A stretch of DNA of 64,000 bases from an uncultured Eubacteriales bacterium (GTDB lineage: Bacteria; Bacillota; Clostridia; Oscillospirales; Oscillospiraceae). The notes under the pieces were generated by a model. The model was not told where the DNA came from. It did no database searches and saw nothing but the letters and a program-made list of their open reading frames with translations. Shown one piece after another: positions 57,631-64,000 of the stretch. The number at the start of each line of letters is the position of its first letter. Position 1 is the first letter of the stretch. The stretch spans positions 124,001-188,000 of the forward strand of contig UQGU01000001.1 in NCBI GenBank assembly GCA_900540635.1, written 5' to 3'. The translations under genes and the position numbers were made by a program.

Positions 57631-57722
57631 GGATGTGGCTCTGGAGAATCCCGGAAAACGGGTACCGAAGGTGCAAGGCAGCGGAAGCTGCTGAATCTCT
57701 CAGGTAAAAGGACAGAGTGGGA
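57631..57722 (+). ncRNA. Glycine riboswitch aptamer
   Basis: The sequence has the conserved glycine aptamer pattern: GGCTCTGGAGA, a GC stem (CCCGG AAAA CGGG), ACCGAAGGTGCAA, a second stem (GCAGCGGAAGCTGC), and then CTCTCAGGTAAAAGGACAGA. It lies between a consensus promoter and a terminator, ahead of an amino-acid symporter gene. Only one full aptamer is seen. The region at 57570-57625 could hold a degenerate partner. Whether glycine turns expression on or off cannot be read directly. Confidence 0.92.
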
Positions 57723-57756
57723 CAATACGAACCTGACCAGTTCGCGCCCATTTTCT

Positions 57757-57786
57757 CGCCGGAGCATTTTGCTTGCGGCGTTTTTT
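57757..57786 (+). terminator. Riboswitch expression-platform terminator
   Basis: CGCCG and CGGCG, with inner AGCA/TGCT, form a hairpin followed by six T. It lies 35 bases after the aptamer and before the ribosome binding site of the symporter, so glycine binding presumably decides whether transcription continues. Confidence 0.8.
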
Positions 57787-57821
57787 ATTTGCCAAAATGA
57801 AATAAAAGAGGTAAAACAAAA

Positions 57822-59213
57822 ATGGAAGCAATTCTGACAAACATCGTGGCAGCGGTCAACGATGTTCTGTGGAACAAGTATCTGGTTCTGCTGTTCCTGC
57901 TGCTGGGCAGCGGCATCTACTTCACCATCCGTACCGGCTTTGTCCAGGTTCGCAAGTTTGGTGAGGGTATGCGTCTGGTCTTCGGCAATATCAGCCTCAA
58001 GGGTAAGGAGGCCGGTAAGGACGGCATGAGCTCCTTCCAGGCATTGGCAACTGCCATTGCGGCCCAGGTTGGTACCGGCAATATCGCTGGCTGCGCCTCC
58101 GCTCTGGTCTCCGGTGGTCCCGGTGCTGTGTTCTGGATGTGGGTCTCTGCCTTCTTCGGCATGGCCACCATCTACGGTGAGGCTGTTCTGGCACAGAAGT
58201 ATAAGGAAGTAAGTGAAGACGGTGCTGTCTCCGGCGGTCCCATCTATTACATTAAGGCTGCCTTCAAGGGCAAGCTGGGCACTTTTATGGCTGGCTTCTT
58301 CGCTGTTGCCATCATTCTGGCTCTGGGCTTCATGGGCAACATGGTCCAGTCCAACTCCATCGGTGATGCCTTCTACACCGCTTTCGGTGTTCCCAAGATT
58401 GCTGCGGGTATCGTTGTGGCAGCTGTTTCCGCATTCATTTTCCTGGGCGGTGTCAAGCGCATCGCTGCCATCACTGAGAAGCTGGTTCCCATCATGGCCA
58501 TCTTCTACATTTGCGGCGCACTCATCGCCATCGGTATGAATGCCCAGAATATCCTGCCTGCTCTGCAGTCCATCTTCGTGGGTGCTTTTACTCCCCAGGC
58601 TGTCATGGGTGGCGCTATCGGCATCAGCATTAAGGAAGCTGTCCGCTTCGGTGTTGCCCGCGGCCTGTTCTCCAACGAAGCCGGTATGGGCTCTACGCCC
58701 CATGCCCATGCTATGGCTAAGGTAGAAAAGCCCCAGGATCAGGGTGCTGTAGCGATGGTCGGTGTTTTCATTGATACCTTCATCGTGCTGACTCTGACCG
58801 CACTGGTGATCCTGACCTCCGGCATGCTGGGTACCACCGGTGCTGACGGCCAGATGCTCACCGCTACCGCTCTGGCTCAGGCTGCCTTTAATAACTCCTT
58901 CGGTTCCTTCGGCAACGCTTTCGTTGCCATCTGCCTGCTGTTCTTCGCCTTCTCCACCATCGTCGGCTGGTATTTCTTCGGTAAAAGCAACGTCAATGCT
59001 TTGTTCAAGGGCAGCAAGAAGGCTACTTTCCTCTATGGTGTCATCGCTCTGGTGTTTATCGTTGTTGGTTCTTTCCAGAAGGTGACCCTGGTTTGGGATA
59101 TGTCCGACATGTTCAACGGCCTGATGGTCATTCCCAACCTGCTGGCAGTTCTGGCACTCAGTGGCATCGTTGCTAAGTTTGCAAAGGACGACACTTATCT
59201 GGGTAAGGAATAA
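57822..59213 (+). CDS. AGCS-family amino-acid:cation symporter (glycine/alanine)
   Basis: The 463-residue protein has about eleven membrane helices and the AGCS signature GGPGAVFWMWVSAFFGMATI near residue 108. AAQVGTGNIAGCA near 88 is the substrate/sodium loop, and NEAGMGSTPHAHA near 287 is also diagnostic. It moves alanine or glycine with sodium or proton. The glycine riboswitch upstream points to glycine as the relevant substrate. Codon use is highly biased, as in strongly expressed genes. Confidence 0.93.
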   Translation: MEAILTNIVAAVNDVLWNKYLVLLFLLLGSGIYFTIRTGFVQVRKFGEGMRLVFGNISLKGKEAGKDGMSSFQALATAIAAQVGTGNIAGCASALVSGGPGAVFWMWVSAFFGMATIYGEAVLAQKYKEVSEDGAVSGGPIYYIKAAFKGKLGTFMAGFFAVAIILALGFMGNMVQSNSIGDAFYTAFGVPKIAAGIVVAAVSAFIFLGGVKRIAAITEKLVPIMAIFYICGALIAIGMNAQNILPALQSIFVGAFTPQAVMGGAIGISIKEAVRFGVARGLFSNEAGMGSTPHAHAMAKVEKPQDQGAVAMVGVFIDTFIVLTLTALVILTSGMLGTTGADGQMLTATALAQAAFNNSFGSFGNAFVAICLLFFAFSTIVGWYFFGKSNVNALFKGSKKATFLYGVIALVFIVVGSFQKVTLVWDMSDMFNGLMVIPNLLAVLALSGIVAKFAKDDTYLGKE

Positions 59214-59246
59214 AACAATAAGGTAAGATTCTAGTATGCAGAACTA

Positions 59247-59276
59247 CACCCCATCTCAAAAGATGGGGTGTTTTTT
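59247..59276 (+). terminator. Terminator after the symporter gene
   Basis: CACCCCATCT pairs with AGATGGGGTG around CAAA and is followed by six T, 33 bases after the stop codon. Confidence 0.9.
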
Positions 59277-59291
59277 GTATATACCTCTGCA

Positions 59292-59549
59292 TTAAACTGT
59301 GATAGCGGCTATGTACTGTACGGTCTGCACATGACCCATTGCAATACGGTTCTGCCGATCATACTTCGCACTTCGTACGGGCCACATCTTCTTAGGCCTG
59401 GGCCCGCCCACGGAGCCGGCCTCGCGGGAGGTGAGGTCGCCATTGTAGCCCTGCTTCAGGTTGACGCCCATTTCCTGAGCAGCCTGCATCTTGAACTTGT
59501 CCATAGCTTCCCGGGCCTGGGGAACGTTCAGTTCGTTGCTGTTTTTCAT
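59292..59549 (-). CDS. Alpha/beta-type small acid-soluble spore protein (copy 2)
   Basis: The 85-residue protein has the same core as copy 1 (REAMDKFKMQAAQEMGV, NGDLTSREAGSVGG) but reads PRPKKM instead of QMVKKM and has a different tail (QTVQYIAAITV). The ATG has GGAAGAG upstream. The gene and its upstream region were duplicated together with copy 1, and the coding parts have since diverged. Confidence 0.88.
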   Translation of the reverse strand: MKNSNELNVPQAREAMDKFKMQAAQEMGVNLKQGYNGDLTSREAGSVGGPRPKKMWPVRSAKYDRQNRIAMGHVQTVQYIAAITV

Positions 59550-59564
59550 AGTGATTCTCTTCCT

Positions 59565-59666
59565 TTCCGTTTCTTTTCGCGGGTTTTCTCCGCAGTCATA
59601 GGTTGCGCCGAAACGGCCGGGAAATGTGTGGATTTTTGAGGGAAAGGTGGGGGAGAATGGAAAAAC
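59565..59666. repeat. Duplicated upstream region of spore-protein gene (copy 2)
   Basis: This is the partner of 56603-56705. The identity ends at GGAAAAACA, directly beyond which lies a transposase scrap here and unrelated sequence at the other copy. Confidence 0.7.
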
Positions 59667-59667
59667 A

Positions 59668-59778
59668 AAACTTATTGACTGGCTCACAGCTGTCGAGGTC
59701 ATGGATCTACCTGAATTCGACCACTGCACCAATGCATATCACAATTGGTTTCAAGAAATCCTGAACTCCATTTTGTGA
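59668..59778 (+). pseudogene. ISL3-type transposase C-terminal scrap
   Basis: The open stretch reads KLIDWLTAVEVMDLPEFDHC and then TNAYHNWFQEILNSIL before a stop. The pattern of spaced Leu-Pro-x-Phe, Cys and AY-x-NW-x(2)-EILNS resembles the region shortly before the C-terminal motif of ISL3 transposases. It has no start. It abuts the duplicated spore-gene upstream region, so an insertion sequence may have taken part in the duplication. Confidence 0.5.
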
Positions 59779-59809
59779 TATTAATTCATAATGAATTTAA
59801 TGTTAAGTT

Positions 59810-59851
59810 TTCGTGCAAACTGTTGATTTCTTCGTGCAAATAGCATATACT
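59810..59851 (+). promoter_or_regulatory. Promoter and operator repeats of the toxin-antitoxin pair
   Basis: TTCGTGCAAA occurs at 59810 and 59831, 21 bases (two helical turns) apart. TTGATT and TATACT, 17 bases apart, form the promoter between and over these repeats. Repression by the RelB-like antitoxin and its toxin complex is the usual mode for such pairs. Confidence 0.6.
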
Positions 59852-59881
59852 GATTGTACCAGCTAGAAAGGGGATGATCGT

Positions 59882-60160
59882 ATGGCTGGAGCGACGACGA
59901 ATATCAGCATTCGCATGGATTCTGATTTGAAAGCACAGGCCGATGTGCTTTTTGGAGAATTGGGCATGAACCTTAGCACTGCTTTCAACATTTTTGTGCG
60001 GCAGGCGTTGCGGGAAGGCGGTATCCCGTTTGAAATTTCTCTGAATCAGCCCAACAAAGAGACGATTGCCGCTATGTTGGAAGCGGAAAGGATTGCAAAG
60101 GACCCGTCCGTCAAGGGATACAATGATTTGGACGAACTCTTTGCAGACCTGAAGGCATGA
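59882..60160 (+). CDS. RelB/DinJ-family antitoxin
   Basis: The 92-residue protein opens with the ribbon-helix-helix domain (TNISIRMDSDLKAQADVLFG, then LGMNLSTAFNIFVRQALREG). Its C-terminal toxin-binding tail ends in GYNDLDELFADLKA. It binds the operator and neutralises the toxin encoded next. GAAAGGGG precedes the ATG. Its stop overlaps the toxin start. Confidence 0.92.
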   Translation: MAGATTNISIRMDSDLKAQADVLFGELGMNLSTAFNIFVRQALREGGIPFEISLNQPNKETIAAMLEAERIAKDPSVKGYNDLDELFADLKA

Positions 60161-60447
60161 GAAAGACGAAGTACACGGTCAAGACCACGACCTTGTTCAA
60201 AAAGGATTTCAAGCTCGCCATGAAGCGTGGGCTGAATATCGAACTATTGGAAAACGTGATCGCCCTGCTGTCTATGGGAGAACCGCTTCCTGAAAAGAAC
60301 AAGGATCACGCTTTGACCGGCAATTGGGTGGGACACCGGGAATGCCATATTCTCCCGGACTGGCTGCTGATCTACCGTATTGAAGATGATGTTCTTGTCC
60401 TGACGTTAGCCAGAACGGGAACGCACAGCGACCTGTTCAGCAAATAA
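60157..60447 (+). CDS. YafQ-family mRNA interferase toxin
   Basis: The 96-residue protein has the RelE/YafQ fold pattern: TTLFKKDFKLAMKRG near residue 11, LPEKNKDHALTGNWVGHREC near 44, DWLLIYRIEDDVLVLTLART near 67 and GTHSDLF at the end, with the catalytic His. It would cleave mRNA on the ribosome. It overlaps the antitoxin gene by four bases. Confidence 0.92.
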   Translation: MRKTKYTVKTTTLFKKDFKLAMKRGLNIELLENVIALLSMGEPLPEKNKDHALTGNWVGHRECHILPDWLLIYRIEDDVLVLTLARTGTHSDLFSK

Positions 60448-60457
60448 GCGCAAAGAA

Positions 60458-60496
60458 CGCCGCATAGGAGGTATCCTCCTATGCGGCGATTTTTTC
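60458..60496. terminator. Bidirectional terminator between toxin and sortase genes
   Basis: CGCCGCATAGGAGG and CCTCCTATGCGGCG form a 14-base-pair perfect stem around TAT, followed by ATTTTTTC. Both the toxin gene (plus) and the sortase gene (minus) end beside it. Confidence 0.88.
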
Positions 60497-61150
60497 TCAC
60501 TCCTGGCTTTGACCTAAGTCTGCCCGCTGGAAGCGGACGGTGACGCGGGTCTGGCCGCCGGGGGTGCAGGTGAACAGGGTCAGGTCCCAATCGCCGGTGG
60601 TCATGGCTTCTTCGTCGTTTGGTTCCAGGATCTCCTGCTCTACCATTTGAAAGGAGACCACCTGGTCGTCCATATCCGTAAAGAGCAGGGTATCCCCGGG
60701 TTGGAGGGTTTTGAGCTTGCCGAAATGGGAAGCGTAGTTGTGGGCGCAGAGGATGAGATCATTCTGGTATAGGGAGCCGGAATAGCGGCAGGGGGCCACT
60801 TTGAGATTGGGGTAGCTCCACTGGCTCAGCACCGGCAATTCCAAATCCAGAGATGGGATGCTCAGTACGCCAATATAGTCCCGGCCGTTCACGGTTTTTT
60901 CCGGCATCTCCCGCTGGGCATCCAGCAGGTATTCCGGCAGCTTTACCGCCGGGGCTTCTGTCTGCTCCGGGTCAACCCCGGCCTCCGTTGGGGGCTGCTG
61001 GGGCAGGGACTGGGTCAGCTCTGTGATGACCTGCTGGGCAGCGTCTCCGGCTCTGCGGGACTCCTGGCCGTTATAGGCCCATAGAAACAGGGCCGCTGCC
61101 AGCAGCAGCAGCCCCGTATTGATCCAAATTCTTCCTGGGTCAGTCTTCAT
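60497..61150 (-). CDS. Second sortase of the pilus locus
   Basis: The 217-residue protein has an N-terminal anchor helix (about 9-27), a Pro/Gln/Glu-rich linker, and then a sortase barrel. IGVLSIPSLDLELPV is near residue 95, the catalytic His is in CAHNYASHFGKL near 138, and the catalytic Cys in LFTCTPGGQTRVTVRF near 195. The Cys motif LFTC differs from the usual TLxTC. It is not class C-like (no C-terminal membrane helix), so it probably anchors pili or accessory proteins to the wall. It is last in the pilus operon. Confidence 0.82.
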   Translation of the reverse strand: MKTDPGRIWINTGLLLLAAALFLWAYNGQESRRAGDAAQQVITELTQSLPQQPPTEAGVDPEQTEAPAVKLPEYLLDAQREMPEKTVNGRDYIGVLSIPSLDLELPVLSQWSYPNLKVAPCRYSGSLYQNDLILCAHNYASHFGKLKTLQPGDTLLFTDMDDQVVSFQMVEQEILEPNDEEAMTTGDWDLTLFTCTPGGQTRVTVRFQRADLGQSQE

Positions 61151-61823
61151 CCCCGGCCCTCCTGCGGCGGAACAGCCCCACCACAATGCAGCCCAGCCCG
61201 CCGCAGACCAGCACCGGCACCGGCCACCACAGCTGGCCGGTCTGGGGCAGCTTCTTGCCGCCGGGGAAGGTGGGGTTCGTTGCAGGGCTGGTGGGCTTGG
61301 TGGGCACCTCCCGTTCCAGGTCGGTTTTCGGCTGACTGGCCACGTCATATTGGTATTCCCCCTCATAGAGGTAGGGAAGGCTCACAAGGAAAGGCTCTGT
61401 TTTGCCGTACCCGGCAGGGGCGGTTTTCTGCACCGCCAGATACAGGCCAAAGGGCAGGGAAGAAAAGGTCACTTTGCCGTCTTCCCCCACCTTCTGGGGG
61501 AGGGCAGTCACCGGGGTCAGCTTGCTTTCCAGCTTGAGAAGCTCCCCTGCCAGTTCCGGGGACTGGATGTCTCCAAACTGAGGCATGTCTTCCCGGATGG
61601 CCTCTACGGGGACAAAGGAATAGTTGCCGTCTTCCTCTGCCACATCCCCCACTTTGTAAAGGGCCAGAGTGCCCCCTGGGAGGGCTTTTCCCTGATAGGT
61701 CATGGTCACAGTGATGCTGCAATGGCCGTCTTTTTGTTCATCGGGCACCGGGTGGGCGGCGGCAGACAGGGGCAGACAGGCCAGGAGCAGCAGCGCAAGC
61801 AGACTTTTCAGATGTTTTTTCAT
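61140..61823 (-). CDS. LPXTG accessory pilin
   Basis: The 227-residue protein has a signal peptide (residues 1-22, ending in SAAAH), one Cna-B/prealbumin-like domain (about 30-165, with GGTLALYKVGDV and FSSLPFGLYLAVQKTAPAGY) and a Pro/Thr-rich linker. The cell-wall signal is LPQTG followed by a hydrophobic helix and RRRR. It is probably the basal or minor pilin. It lies 10 bases from the class C sortase gene and overlaps the second sortase gene by 11 bases. Confidence 0.85.
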   Translation of the reverse strand: MKKHLKSLLALLLLACLPLSAAAHPVPDEQKDGHCSITVTMTYQGKALPGGTLALYKVGDVAEEDGNYSFVPVEAIREDMPQFGDIQSPELAGELLKLESKLTPVTALPQKVGEDGKVTFSSLPFGLYLAVQKTAPAGYGKTEPFLVSLPYLYEGEYQYDVASQPKTDLEREVPTKPTSPATNPTFPGGKKLPQTGQLWWPVPVLVCGGLGCIVVGLFRRRRAGDED

Positions 61824-61833
61824 CACAAACCTC

Positions 61834-62652
61834 CTATTTCTTTCTGCGCCGGGGCAGCAGCAGCAGCAAAAGCAGCACAAGCAATATGGGAATGGCGACG
61901 ATGGGGGCCACCAGCATGGGCTCTATCTGGACAGCGTCGGCGGTGACCCGCACGGTTTTGACTTCCTCGATATTGTCGATGCGGTGTCCGCGAACCAGCA
62001 GCCGGTGGGTATTGATGCCGTAGGGGGTGCAGGTCACCAGGGTGCAGTAGTCCTGGCCTTCTACAATTTCCAGTGCGGCGGTATCCTGGGGCTCTACGAT
62101 GAGGATCTGGTCTACCTCATAGGTCAGGATCTCATCCAGCACCCGCAGGAGAAAGATGTTCCCCTCCCGGAGCTTGTCCAGGTTGGTGAACAGCTTGGCG
62201 CTGGGCAGCCCCCGGTGACCGGAGAGGACGCAGTGGGTGCTCTCCCCGCCCACCGGCAGGCTGGTCCATTCCAGATGGCCCACGGCCACCTGCAAAACGG
62301 TGTCCTCCGTGCCGTGGTAAATGGGCAGGCTCACGTCAATTTCGGGAATCTCGATATAGCCCATGATCCCCTGACCGGAGATGTCCAGCAGGCTTTCGTA
62401 TTCGGCCTTCTGCTCCTGGGAGAGGAGGAAGCTGTTGCTGCGGTTGAGCAGGTTCCGGTTATAGGCCCTGGCGGCGTCCCAGATGGCATCATAGCTGGCG
62501 TTGTCGAGAGCGGCCACGTTTTCGGCGTAGGTGGTAATGGCCTTGGTCTGGTGGAGTGCGTTCCAGTAGTCACTGACGGTGGGGTACAGCAACAAGGACA
62601 GCCCTATCAGCAATATGAAAAGCAAAACAATGGTTGACAGATGTTTTCGCAT
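61834..62652 (-). CDS. Class C (pilus-polymerising) sortase
   Basis: The 272-residue protein has an N-terminal helix (about 8-25), the catalytic His in LSGHRGLPSA near residue 144, the catalytic Cys in CTLVTCTPYGINTHRLLVRG near residue 208, and a C-terminal membrane helix (about 245-267, followed by RRRKK). The two membrane segments and the N-terminal lid region mark class C. It joins pilin subunits into the fibre. It follows the major pilin gene. Confidence 0.9.
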   Translation of the reverse strand: MRKHLSTIVLLFILLIGLSLLLYPTVSDYWNALHQTKAITTYAENVAALDNASYDAIWDAARAYNRNLLNRSNSFLLSQEQKAEYESLLDISGQGIMGYIEIPEIDVSLPIYHGTEDTVLQVAVGHLEWTSLPVGGESTHCVLSGHRGLPSAKLFTNLDKLREGNIFLLRVLDEILTYEVDQILIVEPQDTAALEIVEGQDYCTLVTCTPYGINTHRLLVRGHRIDNIEEVKTVRVTADAVQIEPMLVAPIVAIPILLVLLLLLLLPRRRKK

Positions 62653-62673
62653 ACAGGGTTCTCCTTGTGGCTG

Positions 62674-62702
62674 CGTGCCGGGGAGGAAGGCTCCCCGGCA
62701 CG
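62674..62702. terminator. Strong hairpin between major pilin and sortase genes
   Basis: CGTGCCGGGGA and TCCCCGGCACG form an 11-base-pair perfect stem around GGAAGGC. On the minus strand no T run follows, so partial termination or RNA processing that keeps pilin message above sortase message is likely. Confidence 0.55.
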
Positions 62703-62746
62703 GGTTTTGAGGGTATCGCAGAAACGGTTCCGCGGCAGTGCCCCGG

Positions 62747-64000
62747 TTAGATCTCGCTCTGGCTCATGCGCTTCTTGGTGACCAGCAGCACCCCGGCCCC
62801 CACGACCAGGACAGCGCCCAGTACATAGAAGATGGTGGTGCCCATGCCGCCAGTGGAGGGAAGGAGGGTACCGGCCTGGTTCTCGACCTTAGCGGTAACA
62901 GTAAGCTTTGCGGTATCCGTGCTGCTGCCCGCTACCGTAACTTTATGAGGCTCAGTCAGCTGATTGTAGCCGTCGGGAGCCTTGGTTTCTACCAGATAGT
63001 AGTCGCCGTTGTCAAGGCCATTGAAGTAGGCCGCGCCATCATTGTCGGTTGTCTCGACAGTGGCAGCAGTCATGTCCTTAACCCATTCGACCTTCTTATC
63101 GGTCTCATTCCACTTGTAGTACAAGGTAGAGCTTCCAGTCTCAGAGATTACTTCCTTATACAGGACAAATTGTGCGTTAGGCAGCTTGGTGTCTTCCTTG
63201 CCGGCCTCATACTTGTCGATAACGATCTTGGCGCTGTAGACTTTTACAATTTCTGGGGGCGTGGTGGTCTTACTCTCCGAATCGGTAGGATTGTTGCTGT
63301 AGGTCAATTCTGCCTTGTTCTCCGAGACCACCGCAATTGCCTTTTCATTGACGGTAGCGTTATAAGTAACTACGATGTCATCGCCGACTTTGCAGTTTAT
63401 GACCTTAATGGTCACCTTGAACGTATTGGGAGCGGTTGTAGCTTCATAGGTGATCGTGCACTTGTCGGTGTCAGCGGTCACATCAGCACTTCCAACCTTT
63501 ACCGCAAGGCTGTTCCGGTTAAAGGTCAATCCATTGCTCATGGTATCGGTGATTTCGTAGGTATACTTGTCAAATCCCGTAGTATCAGGTACCTTGCCTT
63601 TGATGGTGTAGGTGACGATCTGACCCACCTCCACGTCGGTTGCGTCGGCTGTCTTCTCAAAGGGCATGTCGTTCTTATCGTGGATGGTGACAGTCGGGTT
63701 GGTAGTGGTCAGGTTGCACAGAGCACCGCTGGCACTGGCGACGAAGTAGTAGCCCAGGTCGAGGCCGGAAACAGTGACAGAGCCAGCATCTCCGGACAGT
63801 GTCTGTCCGGCCTTGCCATTGATAGCCTTCTTCAACGCCGCGGCAAAGTCGGGTGCGCTGAAGCCGTTGCCGGTAGTAACGACATAAGTATCACCACCGT
63901 TGACCTGGGTCAGCTTCAGGCCATTCCCCTCTGTAGCAGCATAGGCAGCGACAGTGTCGTACCAAGGGTTGCTGCTGCCGATGGTGTAAGAATAGTGATC
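62747..64000 (-). CDS. Major pilin with LPSTG anchor (5' end beyond window)
   Basis: At least 417 residues are visible, and the frame is open to the window edge. It contains a D1-like region, a central isopeptide-type beta domain (FEKTADATDVEVGQIVTYTI) and a Cna-B domain with the E-box YYLVETKAPDGYN. The LPSTGG sorting signal, a hydrophobic helix and a basic tail follow. This is the backbone pilin (SpaA/FimA-like) polymerised by the adjacent class C sortase. The signal peptide and pilin motif region lie outside. Confidence 0.88.
   Translation of the reverse strand, partial: DHYSYTIGSSNPWYDTVAAYAATEGNGLKLTQVNGGDTYVVTTGNGFSAPDFAAALKKAINGKAGQTLSGDAGSVTVSGLDLGYYFVASASGALCNLTTTNPTVTIHDKNDMPFEKTADATDVEVGQIVTYTIKGKVPDTTGFDKYTYEITDTMSNGLTFNRNSLAVKVGSADVTADTDKCTITYEATTAPNTFKVTIKVINCKVGDDIVVTYNATVNEKAIAVVSENKAELTYSNNPTDSESKTTTPPEIVKVYSAKIVIDKYEAGKEDTKLPNAQFVLYKEVISETGSSTLYYKWNETDKKVEWVKDMTAATVETTDNDGAAYFNGLDNGDYYLVETKAPDGYNQLTEPHKVTVAGSSTDTAKLTVTAKVENQAGTLLPSTGGMGTTIFYVLGAVLVVGAGVLLVTKKRMSQSEI

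Overview
The window looks like a chromosome segment of a gut-type, spore-forming Clostridia bacterium, most like the Oscillospiraceae. The evidence is two alpha/beta small acid-soluble spore protein genes, a class C sortase pilus locus with LPXTG proteins, strong GGAGG ribosome binding sites, Firmicutes-type regulation and a GC-rich core. No rRNA, tRNA or CRISPR array was recognised. GC content drops visibly between about 18.5 and 35.5 kb, in a mobile defence region.

Layout. (1) 1-11.5 kb: a repressor fragment on the minus strand diverges from a compact, tightly packed short-tailed phage morphogenesis operon. It encodes a zinc-finger protein, small and large terminase, portal, a Prp-type cysteine protease, scaffold, an N4-gp56-type capsid protein, connector, a putative propeller nozzle, a fibre-like protein and a holin. 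No endolysin, replication gene or integrase is visible. The scaffold and capsid N-termini both carry a site resembling the Prp cleavage site of ribosomal protein L27, so the phage seems to bring its own maturation protease. (2) 11.9-15.9 kb: a phosphate locus (Na/Pi cotransporter, PhoB-like regulator, PhoR-like kinase) behind repeated Pho-box-like hexamers. (3) 15.9-19.4 kb: a rhodanese, then a large serine recombinase and debris of a mobile element. (4) 19.4-30.9 kb: one operon of PLD/SNF2 helicase, DUF4391 protein, coiled-coil TIR protein, type III methyltransferase, abortive-infection protein and type III restriction subunit, followed by a Cys/His-rich protein. This is the best candidate for an undescribed system. 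(5) 31.2-35.6 kb: a helicase-nuclease flanked by broken defence genes.

(6) 35.7-53.2 kb: a 14-gene minus-strand catabolic operon. GH31 glycosidase, ABC importer and YesM/YesN-type two-component system lead into aldo/keto reductase, class II aldolase, PfkB kinase, fucose/arabinose-type isomerase, DUF4867 protein, MFS transporter, DUF624 protein and carboxylesterase. The logic is to import or release a sugar, isomerise, phosphorylate and cleave it, reduce the aldehyde and export the product. (7) 53.3-57.4 kb: degraded mobile-element fragments, an AAA/DUF4143 ATPase, one spore protein gene and a truncated DUF262 gene. (8) 57.5-59.3 kb: a glycine riboswitch with a terminator in front of an AGCS-family amino-acid:cation symporter. 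(9) 59.3-60.5 kb: a second spore protein gene, a transposase scrap and a RelB/YafQ toxin-antitoxin pair. (10) 60.5-64 kb: a minus-strand pilus operon with major pilin (cut by the window edge), class C sortase, LPXTG accessory pilin and a second sortase.

Functions were read from motifs and family resemblance by eye. Alignments, structure predictions and composition statistics were not run.
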